DNA from: a virus
Reading direction: 5' to 3' (one strand)
Virus record (IMG/VR): IMGVR_UViG_3300027784_000023
Span: 1 to 28,606 of that record
Length of the DNA stretch: 28,606 nucleotides
Both the position numbers and the translations under genes were made by a program. Below the pieces are notes generated by a model, which was not told where the DNA came from, did no database searches, and worked only from the letters and a program-made list of their open reading frames with translations. Of this stretch, positions 7,714 through 15,291 are shown one piece after another (position 1 is the first letter of the stretch; every line of letters begins with the position of its first letter).

Positions 7714-9435
7714 TCATTCTCCTTTCCTGTTTACCATTCTCCTAACTGTCTCAGCCTGTCCTGTCGTGGTGTTAAAAGACCTTTCCTTTAGCCTACATAC
7801 TGACCTTATATCATCTTCTATAGTTCCGGGGTGATATATTCTAATGATGTTAGGGCTTTCTTTTATTTCTCCTCTATGTATCCTGTCTTCTGCTTGTATG
7901 TTGTTGTAAGGAACCCAATCAACGTCTGTAAATATAGCAGTCGAGGCTTTCTGTAAGTTCATACCTTCTCCGCCGCTCTGAGCTGTGGCTATAACTACTT
8001 GAACCTCCCCACTATTAAGAGATTGCTCGACTTCATCCCGTTGCTGAGAAGTTTGACCTCCAAGAATACATCCATACGATATTCCTTTGTCCTCAACTAA
8101 CTCTTTTATAGCTTCGGCAAACTCTCTGAAGTAGGTAAAAATTATAACCTGATTGCCTTCAAAGCAAACGTCATCAAGTATCTCGTCAAGAAAATCTAAT
8201 TTAGCAGAGGCATCATTAGAACCGAGTAGTCTTGAACTTAAACATATCTGTCTGAGTCTTATCATCTGCGACACCACATTCTCTGCTCTTATTATCTCCT
8301 CTATTTCCTTACCGTCGTCTAACTCTTTCTCAATCACAAGCATTAACTCTTTTTCCATACTGTCATAGTCTTTCTTCTGCTGTTCCGATAAAGGTATCGG
8401 ATACTCAGTAATAATTTTATCTGGTAGCGAAGGCATCACATCTTTCTTAGTTACTCTGAACATATAAGTTGCTAACATGTGACTAAATTCGTTCTCGTCT
8501 TTCGGCCCTATTATCTCAATACCACCGAAAGGATGTTCAACATAGTCTAAGTAGAAGTTTACAAAGTTCCAGTATCCTGAGAATCTAACAGGGTCGCACA
8601 TATTGAGCAAGCTGTATATATCGTCATAACTATTGCGAAACACAGTTCCCGTGCATAACCACAGAAACCTTGCAGAAGGAACTATGGACGATATTTCCTG
8701 TGTCCTTCTTGCCTTTCGGTTCTTTAACCTATGAGCCTCGTCTGATATAACTGCATCTATATCGAATTGCTTTAGTGTGTCTGAGTGTATCCTTGCTTGT
8801 TCATAATTCATAACAAGTATAACTTCCCTGTTCTTAAACAATAACTTTTCTATCTCCTCCCCTCTGAAATCTTTAGTGCCTGATATTACACCGTTCTCAG
8901 CTTTGTCCTTACCCTTCTTAGGCTCTACTACATAAATATCTTCTCTACCTGCCCACTCCTTAATGTGGTTTACCCAGCTCCACTTGACAGCGTTAGGGCA
9001 TATAACAATTACCTTGGCTAAGGTTAAGTAGTCAATAGCTGAAGCAGCTATAGGAGTTTTACCCGTTCCCATTTCGTGCCCGAGTATTCCCTTGCCTACT
9101 TCATTCAAGAATCTTACACTCGCTCTTTGGAAATCCCACAGGGAGCTATCGTCAAGAGGTGCATCATTTTCTGTGGCTCTTAATACTCTACGCTGTTTGT
9201 CAGCTAAGTCGTCTAAATATTTTTTCAAGTTATCGCCTATCTCTACGTCAGGTATCTGTTCCTTAATATGCTTGACAATTAGAGGTTCTACAGGGTAAGT
9301 CCATGCTTTATCTTTCTTGCTGAACCTTCCTGTTCCTCTGCCTGCCTCCTGAGCAAGCCACTTGTAATCATAGGGGCAGTAAAACACAAGTCTCTTAGGT
9401 CTATGGTCTTTTGTAAGCGATAAGTCTAACCGCAT
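7714..9435 (-). CDS. SNF2-family DNA helicase/translocase
   Basis: A 573-residue superfamily 2 ATPase. The first 65 residues (RLVFYCPYDYKWLAQEAG, then KDKAWTYPVE) resemble the short N-terminal module that precedes SNF2 cores in SMARCAL1/HARP-like proteins. The motor follows: LWDFQRASVRFL (Q motif region), Walker A GHEMGTGKT (119-127), DEAH box (232-235), and C-terminal motifs V-VI (QVVIATAQSGGEGMNLQ, AEDRIHRGEI). Phage members are thought to remodel replication forks or anneal strands. It is four bases downstream of the RuvC-like gene with GTGGAGGAATAACT as ribosome binding site. Length and motif order are complete. Confidence 0.92.
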   Translation of the reverse strand: MRLDLSLTKDHRPKRLVFYCPYDYKWLAQEAGRGTGRFSKKDKAWTYPVEPLIVKHIKEQIPDVEIGDNLKKYLDDLADKQRRVLRATENDAPLDDSSLWDFQRASVRFLNEVGKGILGHEMGTGKTPIAASAIDYLTLAKVIVICPNAVKWSWVNHIKEWAGREDIYVVEPKKGKDKAENGVISGTKDFRGEEIEKLLFKNREVILVMNYEQARIHSDTLKQFDIDAVISDEAHRLKNRKARRTQEISSIVPSARFLWLCTGTVFRNSYDDIYSLLNMCDPVRFSGYWNFVNFYLDYVEHPFGGIEIIGPKDENEFSHMLATYMFRVTKKDVMPSLPDKIITEYPIPLSEQQKKDYDSMEKELMLVIEKELDDGKEIEEIIRAENVVSQMIRLRQICLSSRLLGSNDASAKLDFLDEILDDVCFEGNQVIIFTYFREFAEAIKELVEDKGISYGCILGGQTSQQRDEVEQSLNSGEVQVVIATAQSGGEGMNLQKASTAIFTDVDWVPYNNIQAEDRIHRGEIKESPNIIRIYHPGTIEDDIRSVCRLKERSFNTTTGQAETVRRMVNRKGE

Positions 9436-9437
9436 AG

Positions 9438-9881
9438 TTATTCCTCCACTACTTCGTAGTCTTCTGCTCCTCCAATGTGAGACAATATGAGCCTATAAGC
9501 GTCCCTAACATGGTCGCCTTTTAACTGTGTCGGTATCTCTCCGACTGCTCTTTTGTTTATACTTGGCTGTATTTCTTTTAATGAGCCTCCTGTCTGTAGT
9601 ATAGCAAGCGAGGCTCTGTCGTAGGATAGTATCTGGTTATACTTGTCATTAGACAAGTGTCCAGACTTGACTACTCCCTCAATCAGACCTATAATGGGAG
9701 TTCTTCTTGGTGCAAACTTGGAGAACCACGACCTAAATTCTCCGTAATGTTCAAGAGCATTTTCTTTGTCATCCATTGTTACCTCCCCGTGGGATATAAC
9801 ATAAATAGTCTTACTTGCTGGCTTATAGGCAGCTATTACTACACCTGATGTTGTTCCTGGGTCTACTGATATTATCCTCAT
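9438..9881 (-). CDS. RuvC-like Holliday junction resolvase / RNase H-fold nuclease
   Basis: A 147-residue protein with the RuvC-type RNase H fold: an acidic residue on the first strand (ISVDPGTTSG, D7), a second one in IIGLIEG (E68), and a C-terminal helix with DHVRDAYRL (H124/D127) matching the HxxDA motif that completes the metal site. It is likely to cleave four-way or branched DNA made during replication and packaging. The position between recombination genes (Sak4, Cas4-like, SNF2) agrees. The ATG follows GAGAGGAGGAAGTAA, and the stop lies two bases before the helicase start. Confidence 0.85.
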   Translation of the reverse strand: MRIISVDPGTTSGVVIAAYKPASKTIYVISHGEVTMDDKENALEHYGEFRSWFSKFAPRRTPIIGLIEGVVKSGHLSNDKYNQILSYDRASLAILQTGGSLKEIQPSINKRAVGEIPTQLKGDHVRDAYRLILSHIGGAEDYEVVEE

Positions 9882-9894
9882 TTACTTCCTCCTC

Positions 9895-10077
9895 TCATAA
9901 ATCTTTTAAATCTTCTCTACAATGCTGACACAAAGGTTTGCCTTTAAAACTATTCACGGTCAACGCACCGCAGAAAAGGCAAACCTGCTCATAAGGCGTG
10001 ATGAAAATTCTGCCGTCAACCACTTCAATCCTTACCGTTGTCGGTAGCTCACTTGTTATTGTTGACGGCAGTTTCAT
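9895..10077 (-). CDS. Small zinc-ribbon protein resembling the AbrB/SpoVT C-terminal region
   Basis: About 60 residues from the ATG at 10077 (MKLPSTITSELPTT). The middle (VRIEVVDGRIFITPYEQVCLFCG) and end (GKPLCQHCREDL) match the C-terminal part of clostridial AbrB-family regulators, with two CxxC pairs (CLFC and CQHC) able to bind zinc. The N-terminal swapped-hairpin DNA-binding half is reduced or absent. An earlier in-frame ATG at 10128 would add 17 residues inside the upstream gene. The shorter start is preferred because the added residues look out of frame with the family. A regulatory role is inferred. The start overlaps the end of the RHH gene by 29 bases. Confidence 0.6.
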   Translation of the reverse strand: MKLPSTITSELPTTVRIEVVDGRIFITPYEQVCLFCGALTVNSFKGKPLCQHCREDLKDL

Positions 10078-10261
10078 CTTCAGGGAATAACGGGACACGG
10101 ACACCGAGCTTATAAAGTGAAATCGCATCTTGTTCTGCCCCCCAATTCAACAATTCTTCAACTAACTGGTGAAGGGGCAAGCTCCTATCCTTTGCTAATT
10201 CTTTTAATTTTTTGTGTTTTCCTTCTTTTATCTTTGTGGTAATATTAATTGTAACCTCCAT
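10049..10261 (-). CDS. Small ribbon-helix-helix-like protein, first gene of the replication operon
   Basis: 70 residues: a short beta strand (VTINITTKIKEG), helix KHKKLKELAKDRS, a turn at LPLHQ, and helix LVEELLNWGAEQ, then a loose tail. This is the size and secondary-structure order of Arc/MetJ-type ribbon-helix-helix repressors. As the first gene behind the promoter at 10301-10329 it could autoregulate the replication operon. The start follows GTAAAGGAGGGTAGAG, an excellent ribosome binding site. No sequence motif proves DNA binding, so the family call is moderate. Confidence 0.65.
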   Translation of the reverse strand: MEVTINITTKIKEGKHKKLKELAKDRSLPLHQLVEELLNWGAEQDAISLYKLGVRVPLFPEDETAVNNNK

Positions 10262-10300
10262 CTCTACCCTCCTTTACCTTGTTTAGTAAATCCACTTCTA

Positions 10301-10329
10301 ATATTACTACAAATATATTCCCATGTCAA
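10301..10329 (-). promoter_or_regulatory. Sigma-A-type promoter of the leftward replication operon
   Basis: On the minus strand TTGACA (10329-10324, perfect -35) is followed after exactly 17 bases by TAATAT (10306-10301, 4 of 6 matches to the -10). Transcription would start near 10294, giving a leader of about 33 bases before the RHH gene. It lies in the only gap between the two large leftward operons. Confidence 0.75.
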
Positions 10330-10335
10330 GGGGGT

Positions 10336-10572
10336 TTAATGATTTTCTTCTCCCTCGACAAAACTTATTAAATGTTCTACGAAAGTGTTCGCTAACATTA
10401 GCAGAGCTAAGCAAACCACAGTAGGCTTATGAGGGTCGTCCTCAGCGTCTACTGCTAAAGTATCTAACAACTTCTTGGATAATCGTTTTGCTTCTTCTAC
10501 GTCCTCCTCATTATCGGCAGCCTTAGCTGCGAGACCCCACGCTTCTACTAATTTAGTGTTCTCCATCTTCAT
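10336..10572 (-). CDS. Hypothetical small protein, last gene of the amidoligase operon
   Basis: 78 residues (MKMENTKLVEAWGLAAKAADNEEDVEEAKRL and so on), mostly helical and acidic, with a C-terminal hydrophobic stretch (TVVCLALLMLANTFVEHLISFVEG) that could be one membrane-associated or coiled helix. No family recognised. Several in-frame starts exist. The ATG at 10572 has AAGGGAG seven bases upstream, whereas the ATG at 10578 is too close to it and the farther starts lie deep inside the preceding peptidase gene, so 10572 is chosen. It overlaps the metallopeptidase stop, suggesting coupled translation. Confidence 0.6.
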   Translation of the reverse strand: MKMENTKLVEAWGLAAKAADNEEDVEEAKRLSKKLLDTLAVDAEDDPHKPTVVCLALLMLANTFVEHLISFVEGEENH

Positions 10573-10867
10573 TTTCATTCTCCCTTCTGTAAAGTTTAGT
10601 AATTTTATCTCGAAGTCTGTCCGACTCCTGAGAATGTTCTCTATTATGTTGCGTAGAATACACAGTAACATGAGCAAGTTCGTGAGCCAACGAAGATATT
10701 AATTCTTCTATACTCTTGTTCATGTTCAAGTTTAATGCTACGTCTGCTTTTTCTTCGTTGAATTCAATAGCTGCTCTCAATCCCTCCAATTTAGTTGACC
10801 CGTAAATATTTACTTCAATGCCTGTTACCTGCTGTGATATTTGCTTGAGTCTTTTCCACTTTATCAT
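10553..10867 (-). CDS. Small zinc metallopeptidase-like protein (HExxH)
   Basis: 104 residues with a clear gluzincin-type signature, SSLAHELAHV (H62, E63, H66), on a predicted helix. It is followed by HNREHSQESDRL, which offers His and Glu/Asp candidates for the third zinc ligand. Size and helix arrangement recall the minimal SprT/ImmA-like metallopeptidase core rather than a secreted protease; there is no signal peptide. It sits directly downstream of the glutamine amidotransferase and amidoligase genes, so a substrate-processing role in that pathway is possible. The start follows ATAGGAGGCGATAACTA. Confidence 0.75.
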   Translation of the reverse strand: MIKWKRLKQISQQVTGIEVNIYGSTKLEGLRAAIEFNEEKADVALNLNMNKSIEELISSLAHELAHVTVYSTQHNREHSQESDRLRDKITKLYRRENENEDGEH

Positions 10868-10897
10868 TAGTTATCGCCTCCTATCTGTAATACTTTC

Positions 10898-11749
10898 TTA
10901 AAAACTTTCAATAACTTCGTAAACACACCTCCCAAATTGAAAACAATACTGAGGGTTTACACAATCTATACAATCATCTATACCGTTATCACCTCCTTTT
11001 CCGTTGTGGGTGTCTTTTCCCCTTATCTTCTTACGAGTCCAAGTTCCTGCTGTGCCGTCCCATGCCCAATATTCGTCATCTTTTAGTCCTTGGCTGGAAG
11101 GTTTAGCTGTCCGGGGACGAGTATCTCTACGCCCCCAACCATAGTTTACACCGCTTCGATAATAAGTAGTTGTTTTAACGTCTTCGTAGTCTCTATTCGA
11201 GAAGTAAATACCATCTTGCTCAGTAAATGCCCCCATGTTATATACTGTTATATACCCTTCCGAAGACATATGCACAAACTTACTTGTGGTATCTAACAAA
11301 GGCAACACATTCTTACCCAAGAATCTTACTGCCAGAGCTAACATACGAGTATCCGACCACTCACCATCAGGCACTTCAATACCTTTCTGCAAGCACACCT
11401 CCAACAATGTGCTTTTCCATTGAGCTGTTACTCCGTTTTGAAATATTAGAGGTTTCTTACCCTCGAAGGTGGTATCAGTAGAGGCAACGTCATCCACAAG
11501 GTAAGGGTGAGTTAGCTCAGGTATCTCACTTCCGCTTGTGCCTGTTCGGAAATGTGCTACATGCGGAAAAGTTTTGACGTAAGTATTGTAATACTTCCAA
11601 GCCTCCTCTACTTCCATAAATCCTTTACGATACTTATTCACTGTACCGTTGTTCCATGCTACACCGAACCCGTCGCTATGCGACTTGAAACAATTCTTAA
11701 ACTCCTTTTCAGTCATCTTCCTCTCTTTACAAATAGCAACGATACACAT
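10898..11749 (-). CDS. Class II glutamine amidotransferase-like Ntn hydrolase
   Basis: 283 residues. Starting at the ATG at 11749 puts Cys at position 2 (MCIVAICKERK), the catalytic nucleophile of class II amidotransferases after Met removal. The ribosome binding site agrees: AAAGGAG is seven bases from this ATG but only one base from the alternative at 11755. Further family features are SHSDGFGVAW (24-32), AHFRTGTSG (65-73) and IFQNG (102-106), the equivalents of the substrate-binding R-T-x-G and N-G oxyanion elements. The last 90 residues are a hydrophilic region ending in four cysteines (CIDCVNPQYCFQFGRCV), perhaps a metal knuckle. It would release ammonia from glutamine. The amidoligase encoded just upstream is the obvious acceptor partner. 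Confidence 0.85.
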   Translation of the reverse strand: MCIVAICKERKMTEKEFKNCFKSHSDGFGVAWNNGTVNKYRKGFMEVEEAWKYYNTYVKTFPHVAHFRTGTSGSEIPELTHPYLVDDVASTDTTFEGKKPLIFQNGVTAQWKSTLLEVCLQKGIEVPDGEWSDTRMLALAVRFLGKNVLPLLDTTSKFVHMSSEGYITVYNMGAFTEQDGIYFSNRDYEDVKTTTYYRSGVNYGWGRRDTRPRTAKPSSQGLKDDEYWAWDGTAGTWTRKKIRGKDTHNGKGGDNGIDDCIDCVNPQYCFQFGRCVYEVIESF

Positions 11750-11816
11750 AATCATTCTCCTTTCATTTTAGTTTTATTTAACTTGTGTAAGCAAACCGCC
11801 TTAACTGGCTTCTTGT

Positions 11817-14117
11817 TTATTCGTAATGCATAGCTGAAACATTTCCATTGGTGTTAGCGTTATGTGTTTCGTTTTCTCTACCGTTCAAGTATCTTAACTG
11901 ACTGCCTGTTACAAAGTAATTAGGCCCATCATCGGATAGACTAATAACGTAAGGACAATCAAAAGCCGTTCTACGATTGACATCCTCAAGTCGTGCTATA
12001 TGAGGTCTAACTAAACCTAAGTTAGTTGGCCTTATACCGTTTTCCTCACTTACAACTACCGCACCATCTATTAAAACTACTTCGTCTTCTCTTACAAGCC
12101 CAACATCTGCGTCTTGGTATTCCCGAGTGTTTATCTCAGGCAAGCGTTCTCCTAACGCTGCAAGAGATGTGTTCTGATTATTTATACCGTTATAACTATA
12201 AACTACAGTAACTCCGGCACTACGAGAAGACTCTACCATTTGCGAAGGTTCAGCGTGGTGTATAAGCTCGTTATAATCTTGCTTTACTTTATCAGGCTCT
12301 TTCTTAAACTCCTTTAAGAATTTCTTAACAGCCTCTACAACTTCTTTGTTTTTATCCTCGAATACATCTTCATCTGTTCTGAATGTAAACGGCAGCCCTA
12401 TTGCTATACGATAACCTCCGAATCTGTTACTATACACCACTGCTTTAGGCAAGTTATATTCTTGACTCCACCCATCCACAGGGATAGAGCTTACCAAGCC
12501 ACGCTCTTGCTTTAGCCCGTAAAACTCTATCGTTGGGCACTCATTATCCTCCTTCTTCTTATATAACTCACGCAACATCTTCAATACTTGAGTCTCAAAG
12601 TCTCTTTTTATGATGTTTGCCCAATCATCTGAGAATCTTACCTTACCTAACAAGCGAGGAGGTTCCTTAACTTTAGGAGCCCAAAATGCTACCAAGCTTT
12701 CCCCGAAGTCTGTATCCCACTCTTTTATGAAGTTCCAGAAGTAATCGTATTCTTCATCGCTTAGCCCTGCTATCCTCTTGTAATCCTCCCTTCGAGGAGT
12801 AGGTGAATTATACTCAATCGTTCTTCGGTTTATAAACGATTCGGTTAAATTCTTTGCTATCTTCATGCTGATATAAGCCATTCGAGGCTTTGCAAATATT
12901 GTAGCCGAAGGAGTTCTATATTCAAAACCCCAAAGCTTACTTCGAGCATCAGAAAGAAATCCATAACTCCTATCGAGTCTACCGTGCCCTGTTAGCTCGT
13001 TGGTATGCCTACCTAAGAAGTCATCTAACATCTTCTTTAAATTCTCAGGAGGATGCCACGACTGCCCTACTCCTATATGTATGTGTCCTCCAAGTGGATA
13101 CTTGTCTCCTCGCACCGATAATATAAACTCGCTGTGTTTACTCTGAAACTCTCCCATGATGTTGCGAATATCAGCCACAACACTACGAGGTTTATTACTT
13201 GCTGTGGGCCTAATTTCTGCTTGGTCTCCTTCTCCGTCTACACCGAGCCTGTCCGTCCTATCTGATATAATACTATTTGCCGGAACAGGTTCAGATTCAT
13301 CTTTACGGCACACTTCATACTCAGGGTCAGCACCTACCGTTACTCTTATAGGCTTCCTAACAACGTCATCTTCTCTAATGTCTTTGAGCAAGTCTTCATC
13401 GTCGCCGTGAAACGATAACAGCTTTACTTCAGTCCAGTCAAACACAGGTTCTTCTAATGGTTCTAACCCTATTATCTCCATCAGTTGTTGCCATTTGTAA
13501 CCTAACCACAGCTCGGCAGCCCCTGATCCTGTGGAAGGCAGATATAGTATCTGCTTGTTGGTAAAGAAAGCTCCTAAAACCATAGGCTCTCCCTCGTTGG
13601 GATACGTTTTTATCATTCTTACTTCTTCTTCCTCCTCTGCCTTCCCCTTCGGAACACGCAGTGCACCATGAGTTAGGTTAGATATGCCTTGTAGTAGAGT
13701 TCTTTCTTTAAGAGACCCTATTAAGGGCTGTATGACAATGCTGCTAGATAGTTTACTGCTTCTCACTCTTTCTTCTTCGCCAGGGACTACTATATCTGCC
13801 CCCTTATAAACATGAACTCCTGAAAATACTGATGTTTTGGGAGACTGCATGAAAAGAGTCCTGCTGCAAGTATCTCTATTCAATGAATAGCAGCGTCCTT
13901 CATTAAATAATAAGCGGGAGAAGTATTTCTCTACTCCCGCATACTTCAAGCAAGCCAACAAATTCTCAGGTGCTGACCCAAACAGTCCCGTTGTTTCGTC
14001 ATGGAACGAGACGGAGAATTGTCCAGCATTTCTCGTTTCTGAAGCACACATCTTACTTCTATACCCCTCATTCGTCAGGTTCAGGTTTCTGTTTAGCCCG
14101 TTAATTCTGGTTATCAT
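11817..14117 (-). CDS. Phage amidoligase (COOH-NH2 ligase type 2, PF14395-like)
   Basis: 766 residues. The central domain carries the glutamine-synthetase/glutamate-cysteine-ligase-fold motifs of phage COOH-NH2 ligases: VGADPEYE (261-268), GVDGEGDQAEIRP (292-304), GGHIHIG (343-349) and FEYRTPSA (398-405). These provide the acidic and His metal/ATP ligands for ATP-dependent amide-bond formation. About 250 residues precede this core and about 350 follow it; neither part is recognised. They may position a peptide or protein substrate. The upstream gene overlaps the start; of the ATGs at 14123 and 14117 the second is better spaced from GGAGGAGG. It is co-transcribed with the class II amidotransferase, the partner predicted for such ligases in the comparative genomics of Iyer and colleagues. 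The substrate is unknown. Confidence 0.85.
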   Translation of the reverse strand: MITRINGLNRNLNLTNEGYRSKMCASETRNAGQFSVSFHDETTGLFGSAPENLLACLKYAGVEKYFSRLLFNEGRCYSLNRDTCSRTLFMQSPKTSVFSGVHVYKGADIVVPGEEERVRSSKLSSSIVIQPLIGSLKERTLLQGISNLTHGALRVPKGKAEEEEEVRMIKTYPNEGEPMVLGAFFTNKQILYLPSTGSGAAELWLGYKWQQLMEIIGLEPLEEPVFDWTEVKLLSFHGDDEDLLKDIREDDVVRKPIRVTVGADPEYEVCRKDESEPVPANSIISDRTDRLGVDGEGDQAEIRPTASNKPRSVVADIRNIMGEFQSKHSEFILSVRGDKYPLGGHIHIGVGQSWHPPENLKKMLDDFLGRHTNELTGHGRLDRSYGFLSDARSKLWGFEYRTPSATIFAKPRMAYISMKIAKNLTESFINRRTIEYNSPTPRREDYKRIAGLSDEEYDYFWNFIKEWDTDFGESLVAFWAPKVKEPPRLLGKVRFSDDWANIIKRDFETQVLKMLRELYKKKEDNECPTIEFYGLKQERGLVSSIPVDGWSQEYNLPKAVVYSNRFGGYRIAIGLPFTFRTDEDVFEDKNKEVVEAVKKFLKEFKKEPDKVKQDYNELIHHAEPSQMVESSRSAGVTVVYSYNGINNQNTSLAALGERLPEINTREYQDADVGLVREDEVVLIDGAVVVSEENGIRPTNLGLVRPHIARLEDVNRRTAFDCPYVISLSDDGPNYFVTGSQLRYLNGRENETHNANTNGNVSAMHYE

Positions 14118-14421
14118 AACCATCCTCCTCCCCTTTATTTAAAAATTGCTTACTCATTCTGAAATCGCTGATGTTTTTCACTCCTTCTAATATAGCTTCG
14201 GCAGCTTTCTCCCTTTCAAATCCTGCATCTTCCATTACATCTAACACTGCGTCCATTGATGTTATAGCTAACGCTCCTACTTCCTCAGCCCCGGCATCAT
14301 TACCGGAAATCAATATTGTGCTGTAACATTCTTTCTTCTTATCTTTGTAAGATACGCATACCGAGCTTGCCAAACACTCGTGAACTTTACCATCTTCGGT
14401 TAATATTGTTATATGATTCAT
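14101..14421 (-). CDS. Hypothetical protein upstream of the amidoligase
   Basis: 106 residues from the ATG at 14421 (MNHITILTEDGKVHECLASS), chosen because GGAAAGGAGGAG ends four bases before it. The first half is predicted beta-rich with three cysteines (HECLASSVCVSYKDKKKEC); the second half is helical (SMDAVLDVMEDAGFEREKAAEAILEG), and the tail is polar. No family recognised. It starts one base after the preceding stop and overlaps the amidoligase by 17 bases, so tight translational coupling to that enzyme is likely. An accessory or substrate role cannot be excluded. Confidence 0.7.
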   Translation of the reverse strand: MNHITILTEDGKVHECLASSVCVSYKDKKKECYSTILISGNDAGAEEVGALAITSMDAVLDVMEDAGFEREKAAEAILEGVKNISDFRMSKQFLNKGEEDGYDNQN

Positions 14422-14422
14422 T

Positions 14423-14818
14423 TTACTCCTCCTTTCCGCAATCGTCATTCTTGCACAGACTATCTAACATACCTTTTCCATCTATGTTGTTGTAGTTTTC
14501 TTTCGTCATTGTTGCTATAAACTGCCCACAGATGGGGCAGTAAGCATCGACTAAGCCTTCTCCTTCTCCTTCTCCTTCTCCGCTTCCGCTTCTGTCTTTA
14601 TTCTTGCTAATCTTGTATCCTCGTGCCTCTGATATTTCTTCTTCGTCGATATCGAGGTAGTCGCAAAGAGCCGACACCACAAGCCACGACTTGCTACATT
14701 CTTCTTCTACGGCTCTATGGCTCAGCTCTTTATCCACAAGCTCCGGAAGCCACAAGCTCCTCTGAACAGCCCAATGACCTCCCGTCTTTCTTCTTGTGCC
14801 TTTTTTCTTCTTAGTCAT
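14423..14818 (-). CDS. RHH-like protein joined by a Gly-Glu repeat linker to a zinc ribbon
   Basis: 131 residues in three parts. Residues 1-70 are basic at the start (TKKKKGTRRKTGG), then show a strand-helix-helix pattern (QRSLWLPELVDKEL, SHRAVEEECSKSWLVVSAL) like ribbon-helix-helix DNA-binding proteins. Residues 76-88 are a flexible acidic linker, SGSGEGEGEGEG, encoded by a GGAGAA repeat. Residues 92-131 contain CPICG, then C and NDDCG, a possible zinc-binding ribbon. It might regulate this operon or bind nucleic acid. The ATG at 14818 overlaps the preceding gene by eight bases and follows AAGGAGGTGTAATGG. Confidence 0.65.
   Translation of the reverse strand: MTKKKKGTRRKTGGHWAVQRSLWLPELVDKELSHRAVEEECSKSWLVVSALCDYLDIDEEEISEARGYKISKNKDRSGSGEGEGEGEGLVDAYCPICGQFIATMTKENYNNIDGKGMLDSLCKNDDCGKEE
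14563..14583. repeat. Short tandem repeat encoding the Gly-Glu linker
   Basis: On the plus strand CCTTCT occurs about four times in tandem; on the coding strand this is GGAGAA repeated and reads Gly-Glu pairs between the RHH-like and zinc-ribbon parts of the protein at 14423-14818. Slippage here would change linker length in steps of two residues without breaking frame. Confidence 0.7.
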
Positions 14819-15134
14819 CCATTACACCTCCTTCATCTGTTAATAATCTCCTAATGTCGTTGTAATTGTATTGCCCTTCCCAAACTACATGCTCCTCTGC
14901 ATATCCATCATCGCCGTCAGTTGTTACAAACCTTGATAAAATCCTCACACTTACCGTATCTACTTCAAAGTTTTTTGCTATATCTTCTACCACGCCATCT
15001 ATATCGTCGATAGTTGTCTCGCTTTTGAATACTCCCCGACTCCTAAGAGGCACACACTCCTTAATCTTTCTCAAATGAGCCGTGCCTGTTATGACGTATC
15101 CCTCAAAAACTACCTTCTTCATTTTCAAACTCAT
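14811..15134 (-). CDS. Hypothetical protein, first gene of the amidoligase operon
   Basis: 107 residues (MSLKMKKVVFEGYVITGTAHLRKI and so on), predicted alpha/beta, acidic toward the C-terminus. No recognised domain. The start at 15134 is supported by GGGAGGTG five bases upstream; an internal ATG at 15122 lacks its own site. The extended -10 promoter at 15158-15186 lies about 20 bases upstream of the ribosome binding site, so this gene opens the leftward unit that includes the amidoligase, amidotransferase and metallopeptidase. Confidence 0.7.
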   Translation of the reverse strand: MSLKMKKVVFEGYVITGTAHLRKIKECVPLRSRGVFKSETTIDDIDGVVEDIAKNFEVDTVSVRILSRFVTTDGDDGYAEEHVVWEGQYNYNDIRRLLTDEGGVMDD

Positions 15135-15157
15135 CTATTCACCTCCCTTCGTATACT

Positions 15158-15186
15158 ATTATACCACACTACTAAAGTTTTGGTAA
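15158..15186 (-). promoter_or_regulatory. Extended -10 promoter of the amidoligase operon
   Basis: Minus-strand TTACCA (15186-15181), a 17-base spacer ending in TGG, and a perfect TATAAT (15163-15158). The TGn element makes this an extended -10 promoter. It is oriented toward the gene starting at 15134 and lies next to the first TTTAGGGAA repeat cluster, which could hold its operator. Confidence 0.75.
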
Positions 15187-15203
15187 AACCCCTTCCCAAA
15201 ACA

Positions 15204-15269
15204 CTTCCCTAAACCGAAAATTCCCCGCCACAGAAGGATTTTTTCGGTTCAAGAAACTATTTAGGGAAG
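15204..15269. repeat. Interrupted inverted repeat carrying two TTTAGGGAAG boxes (cluster A)
   Basis: Left arm CTTCCCTAAA-CCGAAAA at 15204-15220; right arm TTTTCGG at 15241-15247 and TTTAGGGAAG at 15260-15269. The outer boxes are exact inverted copies of each other and the inner CCGAAAA/TTTTCGG pair is also exact, with a 12-base insert in the right arm. A third box (15306-15315) lies just beyond. It is about 20 bases upstream of the -35 of the amidoligase-operon promoter. Confidence 0.75.
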
Positions 15270-15291
15270 ATCTACTAAAGTTGTCCTTAAA

